From: an uncultured Pseudomonadota bacterium
GTDB lineage: Bacteria; Myxococcota_A; UBA796; SXON01
Direction of reading: 5' to 3'
Assembly (NCBI GenBank): GCA_903900265.1
Contig: CAIUMM010000091.1
Location: 1 to 64,000 of the forward strand
Length of the DNA stretch: 64,000 nucleotides
The translations under genes were made by a program, and so were the position numbers. The notes under the pieces were generated by a model that did no database searches, was not told the DNA's origin, and saw nothing but the letters and a program-made list of their open reading frames with translations. Shown here in pieces: positions 60,581 to 64,000 of this stretch (within the stretch, counting starts at the first letter, position 1; each line of letters starts with the position of its first letter).

Positions 60581-62044
60581 ATGTCCAATCCCGGCGAACC
60601 TGAAGTCTTCGGCCAGTACCACCTGCTCGACAAGATCGCGACCGGAGGCATGGCTGAGGTGTACCGGGCGCGCCTGACCGGGGCGATGGGCTTCGAGAAG
60701 ATCCTCGTGATCAAGCGCATCCTCGACTCGCTCGCCAAGGATGACGAGTTCAAGGAGCTCTTTCAGACCGAGGCCCGCATCGCGGCGCTGCTCTCGCACG
60801 TCAACATCGTGCAGGTCTTCGAGCTGGGCGAGCACAACGGGTCGCTGTTCATCGCCATGGAGCACGTCAACGGCATCGACCTCGCTCGCCTCGCCTCCCG
60901 GGCGCGCGGCCTGGGCGAGTTCCCCGTCAACCTCGCGTTGTTCACGATCGCTGAGGTGCTGCGCGCCTTGCAGTTCGCCCACTCCGCCGAACATGAAGGC
61001 AACCCGCTCAACGTCGTCCATTGCGACATTTCGCCCCAGAACATTCTTTTGTCGTTTGCGGGTGAGGTCAAGCTCACCGACTTCGGCATCTCGCGCGCGG
61101 CGATCCAACAGGGAAATCAGGACGTCATCCGCGGGAAGTACGCGTACATGAGCCCCGAGCAGGTCGAGGCGCGTCCCTTGGACGGGCGCAGCGATCTGTT
61201 CTCCCTCGGCATCGTGCTGTACGAGCTGCTGACCGGAAGGCGCCTGTTCAAGGCGAGAAACCGGGACGAGACGCTCGCGCGCGTGCGCCGCGCCGAGGTT
61301 CCTAGCCCGCGCTCCTATCGACCCGAGATCTCCGAAGATCTCGAAGAGTTCTTGCTCCGCACGCTGTCTCGGCATCGCGATGACCGCTGGGCAAACGCCA
61401 CCGACATGTTCGATGCGCTCGCGCAGCTGATCGTGCGGGAGGGGCATCGCGCCACCAACAACGACCTCGCGGCGTTCTTGCGCGAGGTGCAGGAGCACGT
61501 CCCTGCGTCGCCGGCCGCGACGGTGGCTCCCCCGCGCCGCACGCTGGCGCCCACGCCGATCGTGGTTCTCGCGATGGAGGCTTCCCCTCCCCCGCGAACC
61601 CTCGCGAGCCCCAAGGTCACCCTCGCGGCGCTCTCCGGAGAGTGGGCGAGCATGATCGCTGCGTCGGATGGGGAGATCTGGGAGGGTGGTGACGGTGCGA
61701 TGCTGGTGTGTTGGACGGTGTCTTCGGGGTTCAAGGAGGCCGTCGGACGCGCGGTTCGCACCGCTTTGGCGCTGCGTCGGGCAACGTCCGCGGCGGGCTA
61801 CCGCTTGTCGGTCGGCGTCGCTCCTGGCGTCGCGCGCTTGCAGCCAGACACGCGTCGTCCCGGCGAAGGATGGGAGCTCGCGGGCCCGTTCTACCTCGCG
61901 CGGTGGATGATGAACCTCTCCGCTCACCGGAGCCGCGTGTTGTTGACCGAGGTCGGCGCCCGTCAGGTAGAAGAAGGCGTGTCGCCGTTGGGGAGGATCC
62001 CCATTCAAGGCAATAAATACATCAATCTTTATGAAGTGGGCTGA
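60581..62044 (+). CDS. Serine/threonine kinase fused to a degenerate class III cyclase-like domain
   Basis: 487 aa. Hanks-type kinase domain (residues about 10-275): glycine loop ATGGMAEVYRA, VAL/VIKR Lys (ILVIKRIL), catalytic loop VVHCDISPQNILL with Cys in place of the usual Arg (non-RD), TDFGIS, and YMSPEQVEARP. After a Pro-rich linker, residues about 345-487 resemble a nucleotidyl cyclase fold: GGDGAMLVCW keeps one metal Asp, but the first Asp (LAALSGEWAS in place of FxDIxGxT) is missing. No membrane helix. Start ATG with GGAGG just upstream. Confidence 0.85.
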   Translation: MSNPGEPEVFGQYHLLDKIATGGMAEVYRARLTGAMGFEKILVIKRILDSLAKDDEFKELFQTEARIAALLSHVNIVQVFELGEHNGSLFIAMEHVNGIDLARLASRARGLGEFPVNLALFTIAEVLRALQFAHSAEHEGNPLNVVHCDISPQNILLSFAGEVKLTDFGISRAAIQQGNQDVIRGKYAYMSPEQVEARPLDGRSDLFSLGIVLYELLTGRRLFKARNRDETLARVRRAEVPSPRSYRPEISEDLEEFLLRTLSRHRDDRWANATDMFDALAQLIVREGHRATNNDLAAFLREVQEHVPASPAATVAPPRRTLAPTPIVVLAMEASPPPRTLASPKVTLAALSGEWASMIAASDGEIWEGGDGAMLVCWTVSSGFKEAVGRAVRTALALRRATSAAGYRLSVGVAPGVARLQPDTRRPGEGWELAGPFYLARWMMNLSAHRSRVLLTEVGARQVEEGVSPLGRIPIQGNKYINLYEVG

Positions 62045-62090
62045 CCCGGTGCGCGTTATGTTTGGTTTTGGCAAGATGATCGGAGATCCA

Positions 62091-62114
62091 ATGTCCTGTT
62101 TCGCACGTACTTAG
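62091..62114 (+). CDS. Seven-codon leader ORF before the barrel gene
   Basis: ATG at 62091 has a good GGAG (62082-62085, 5 bases away) and encodes MSCFART followed by TAG (62112-62114). Three bases later is the ATG of the barrel gene, in the same frame, and that ATG has no ribosome-binding site of its own. This fits a translated leader with re-initiation, or a broken N-terminal extension. Confidence 0.3.
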   Translation: MSCFART

Positions 62115-62117
62115 AAC

Positions 62118-63101
62118 ATGCAGACCCGCCTCGCGCTGATGCTCCGCTCCCGAACGCTCCGCACGGCGGTTCGAGCGGCGTGCGTCGCCGCGGCAGTGGC
62201 TCACCACGGGGCTGCGCAGGCGGCGTCAGGCCCGTGGGTTTTATCCGCCCGCGATGCCTCGATTTACGCCGGCACCGAGTTCCAGCGCATCGGCCACCTC
62301 GCCTCCGAGAACGGCTCGTTTGAGGACGAGCCGGTAGCGGTCGACAGCGGTATCTCCAAGTTCGCGGTCCAAGGCTACGTCAGCTACGGAATCATCCCCC
62401 GAGTGCAGCTCTCGCTCAGCGTGCCGTTCCAAGACGTGCACGCAAACCGCACCGACGGACCGATCTGCACCACCTTTGGATTGAACGCCTGCACGCGCAC
62501 GACCGGGTTTGGCATCGTCGATCTGCGTGCTCAAGGCTTGGTCCTCGATGAATTTTACGGAGCGCCGGTGTCCCTCGCGGTGGGCGCCGAGCTGCGTCAG
62601 GGTTCGCACACCGCCTTAGAGCGTGCGCGCATCACCGACCTCGGGGAGGGCACGACCGACACCGGAGGTTATCTTTCGCTGGGTAGAACCGGTACAGTTG
62701 GCGAGAGCGGCACATGGAGCGGCTATGTCGAACTGGGCGGGCTGTATCGCTTTCCCAACACCACCCTGGACGGTCGTCCGACCCCGGGTAGCGAGTTCAC
62801 CGGGGACGCTGAGTTTCTCCTCGGCTTGAGCCGCGCCGTCAGCGTGGGCGGAGCCGTAGGCGCGTTCTGGCGGCCTTTTGGGGTGGAACTCTCCGAGATT
62901 GACCTTGCCGATCCCGATCGCTTTGCGTCGCTGCGTGTGGTCAACCTCCGATCCGGCCTGAAGCTGCTGCTCCGCTCCAGCGACAACGTCGTGTTCAGCG
63001 CCTCTGTGTTGGGCACGCTCTACGCAGAGAACAATCCGAGTGATCTCTTGAGCGTTTCGGCTGGAGTTTCGGTGTACTTACCCGGGCGCGGAGACAACTG
63101 A
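62118..63101 (+). CDS. Outer-membrane beta-barrel protein
   Basis: 327 aa with a signal peptide of about 35 residues, positively charged at the N-terminus (RTLRTAVRAACVAAAVAHHGAAQA in parts, cleavage after AQA). The mature part is strand-rich: YVSYGIIPRVQLSLSVPF, YVELGGLYRFPNTTL, LGLSRAVSVGGAVGAFW, LLSVSAGVSVYLPG. Barrel-like with no recognised family. It is flanked by two kinase genes on the same strand, with the second starting 2 bases after its stop. Confidence 0.75.
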   Translation: MQTRLALMLRSRTLRTAVRAACVAAAVAHHGAAQAASGPWVLSARDASIYAGTEFQRIGHLASENGSFEDEPVAVDSGISKFAVQGYVSYGIIPRVQLSLSVPFQDVHANRTDGPICTTFGLNACTRTTGFGIVDLRAQGLVLDEFYGAPVSLAVGAELRQGSHTALERARITDLGEGTTDTGGYLSLGRTGTVGESGTWSGYVELGGLYRFPNTTLDGRPTPGSEFTGDAEFLLGLSRAVSVGGAVGAFWRPFGVELSEIDLADPDRFASLRVVNLRSGLKLLLRSSDNVVFSASVLGTLYAENNPSDLLSVSAGVSVYLPGRGDN

Positions 63102-63103
63102 AC

Positions 63104-64000
63104 GTGGAAAACGACGTACTCCAGTTGGGCACGATGGTCGAGCGCTACGAGGTGCTCGGGCTGCTTGGGCAAGGCGGGCTCGCGCGGGTCTATCGTGTGC
63201 GCCACACCCAACTGGGGACGATCCACGCGCTGAAGCTGCTCTCGCTGAGCCGCGAGGGCATGGCGGAGCGGTTGTTGCTGGAGGGGCGGATCCAGGCCCA
63301 ACTTCGCCATCCGAACATCGTCAATGTCTCCGATGTGGTGCAGTTCGAAGGTCAGCCGGGGCTAGTGATCGAGTTTGTAGGCGGGCCAACGCTCGAGGAC
63401 TGGCTGAGGATCGAGGGGCCGCCGTCCATCGAGGAGGCGCTCGAGATATTTGCGCAGATCGTGGCTGCGGTGCGCGCCGCGCATCAGATCGGCGTGCTGC
63501 ATCGGGATTTGAAGCCCGCGAACGTTCTGCTGGAAAAGCAGGCCTCTGGCAAGTTCGTTCCTAAGGTTGCGGACTTCGGGATCGCCAAGGTCGCGATGGG
63601 ATTATCAACCTCCAGAGAGGCGATGTCGCGGACGCAAAACGGAGTAGCCATGGGCACTCCCGGGTACATGGCCCCCGAGCAGTTCAATGATGCGGCGAGC
63701 GCCGATGCGCGCGCCGACGTGTTCTCGCTGGGGACCATCCTGTACGAGCTGCTGACGGGAGCCCAGGCGTTTGCCGAAGCCTCGCTGCTCGACACGTTGA
63801 ACGCGGTTGCCCATGGCAAGTACCGTCCCCTGCCCGAGCTCAATCCCCACGTGCCCTCGCACGTGGCGGATGCGGTGCAGCGCGCCGTCAGTCCGGATCC
63901 TGCAAACCGCTTTCCAGACTGCGAGGCGCTCGCCGACGCGGTGTTCGTGGGCCGCGCCGAGCTCCTTGCGCTCGTGGTGCGCGGGGCCCGGGGGATGCCG
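63104..64000 (+). CDS. Serine/threonine protein kinase (cut by window end)
   Basis: First 299 residues of a Hanks-type kinase. Start GTG at 63104, two bases after the barrel gene. Kinase domain: MVERYEVLGLLGQGGLARVYR (glycine loop), ALKLLSL (Lys), VLHRDLKPANVLL (RD catalytic loop), VADFGIAK, GTPGYMAPEQFNDAASADARADVFSLG (in parts). Unlike its neighbour it has the ordinary HRD motif. It continues beyond position 64000, so any C-terminal sensor domain is unseen. Confidence 0.93.
   Translation, partial: MENDVLQLGTMVERYEVLGLLGQGGLARVYRVRHTQLGTIHALKLLSLSREGMAERLLLEGRIQAQLRHPNIVNVSDVVQFEGQPGLVIEFVGGPTLEDWLRIEGPPSIEEALEIFAQIVAAVRAAHQIGVLHRDLKPANVLLEKQASGKFVPKVADFGIAKVAMGLSTSREAMSRTQNGVAMGTPGYMAPEQFNDAASADARADVFSLGTILYELLTGAQAFAEASLLDTLNAVAHGKYRPLPELNPHVPSHVADAVQRAVSPDPANRFPDCEALADAVFVGRAELLALVVRGARGMP

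Noticed and set aside
60518..62074. 518-codon open frame on the minus strand opposite the kinase gene
   Set aside because: It mirrors the kinase coding frame in GC-rich DNA, has no recognisable domain, and the plus-strand kinase motifs are unmistakable.
1..64000. tRNA or rRNA genes
   Set aside because: I looked for T-loop (GGTTCGAAT-like) and conserved rRNA strings and saw none; a covariance-model search would be decisive.

Overview
The window is a gene-dense (no gene-free stretch above 300 bases), high-GC chromosomal segment from a Gram-negative bacterium. Outer-membrane beta-barrels, an OmpA-type protein, a BamB/YfgM-like pair and at least eleven lipobox-bearing lipoproteins show a double membrane. 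Two Hanks-type serine/threonine kinases, FG-GAP and MopE-type calcium-binding-like lipoproteins with Asp/Ser/Thr-rich tethers, and many CoA-linked genes suggest a myxobacterial relative (Myxococcota, former Deltaproteobacteria). The taxon is an inference from gene content. I saw no tRNA, rRNA, CRISPR array, integrase or insertion sequence.

Layout. 1-5.1 kb: flavin reductase, acyl-CoA dehydrogenase, Nfu-type Fe-S carrier, CreD-like membrane protein, DedA/VTT-like protein and a TetR regulator. 5.1-8.6 kb: three-gene envelope operon and a three-S1-domain RNA-binding protein. 8.7 kb: queA. 9.7-16.1 kb: a seven-gene minus-strand operon led by an orphan OmpR-type response regulator and ending in an FG-GAP lipoprotein. 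16.1-20.2 kb: rlmN-accA-aroA-Zn-ribbon operon. 20.3-22.0 kb: mutM with a family-4-like uracil-DNA glycosylase. 22.1-26.4 kb: small membrane protein, 3-hydroxyacyl-CoA dehydrogenase, enoyl-CoA hydratase, then rbfA-truB-rplS-yraN. 26.4-33 kb: barrel protein, nth, a PGI-like/YfgM-like/BamB-like operon and an MFS transporter. 33-39.3 kb: envelope proteins and lipoproteins, OmpA, and an alkaline-phosphatase-superfamily (AlkP) protein. 39.3-41.3 kb: SRPBCC protein, trmL, and a pair of cyclic-nucleotide-binding-domain proteins. 41.3-46.9 kb: an operon of two arylsulfotransferase-like lipoproteins flanking a 954-residue membrane-anchored AlkP-superfamily protein. 46.9-50.5 kb: biotin carboxylase, biotin carrier, enoyl-CoA hydratase-like and methyltransferase genes. 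50.5-55.8 kb: rarA, then a convergent operon mazG-lipoprotein-ANL fragment-CaiB-41 aa membrane peptide-220 aa unknown. 55.9-59.7 kb: a MopE-type lipoprotein and a GT-C-like membrane protein, in a segment of clearly lower GC. 59.8-64 kb: lipoprotein, kinase fused to a degenerate cyclase domain, barrel protein, and a second kinase cut by the window end.

The best candidates for something undescribed are the arylsulfotransferase/AlkP/arylsulfotransferase operon (41308-46907), the kinase with a decayed cyclase domain, the degenerate phosphoglucose-isomerase-like gene upstream of YfgM/BamB, the CaiB operon with a 41-residue membrane peptide, and an AT-rich palindrome with foldable downstream sequence between nth and the BamB-like gene. 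Genes are packed with 4-base start/stop overlaps, including TTGA and GTGA forms, which fixed many of the starts chosen here.
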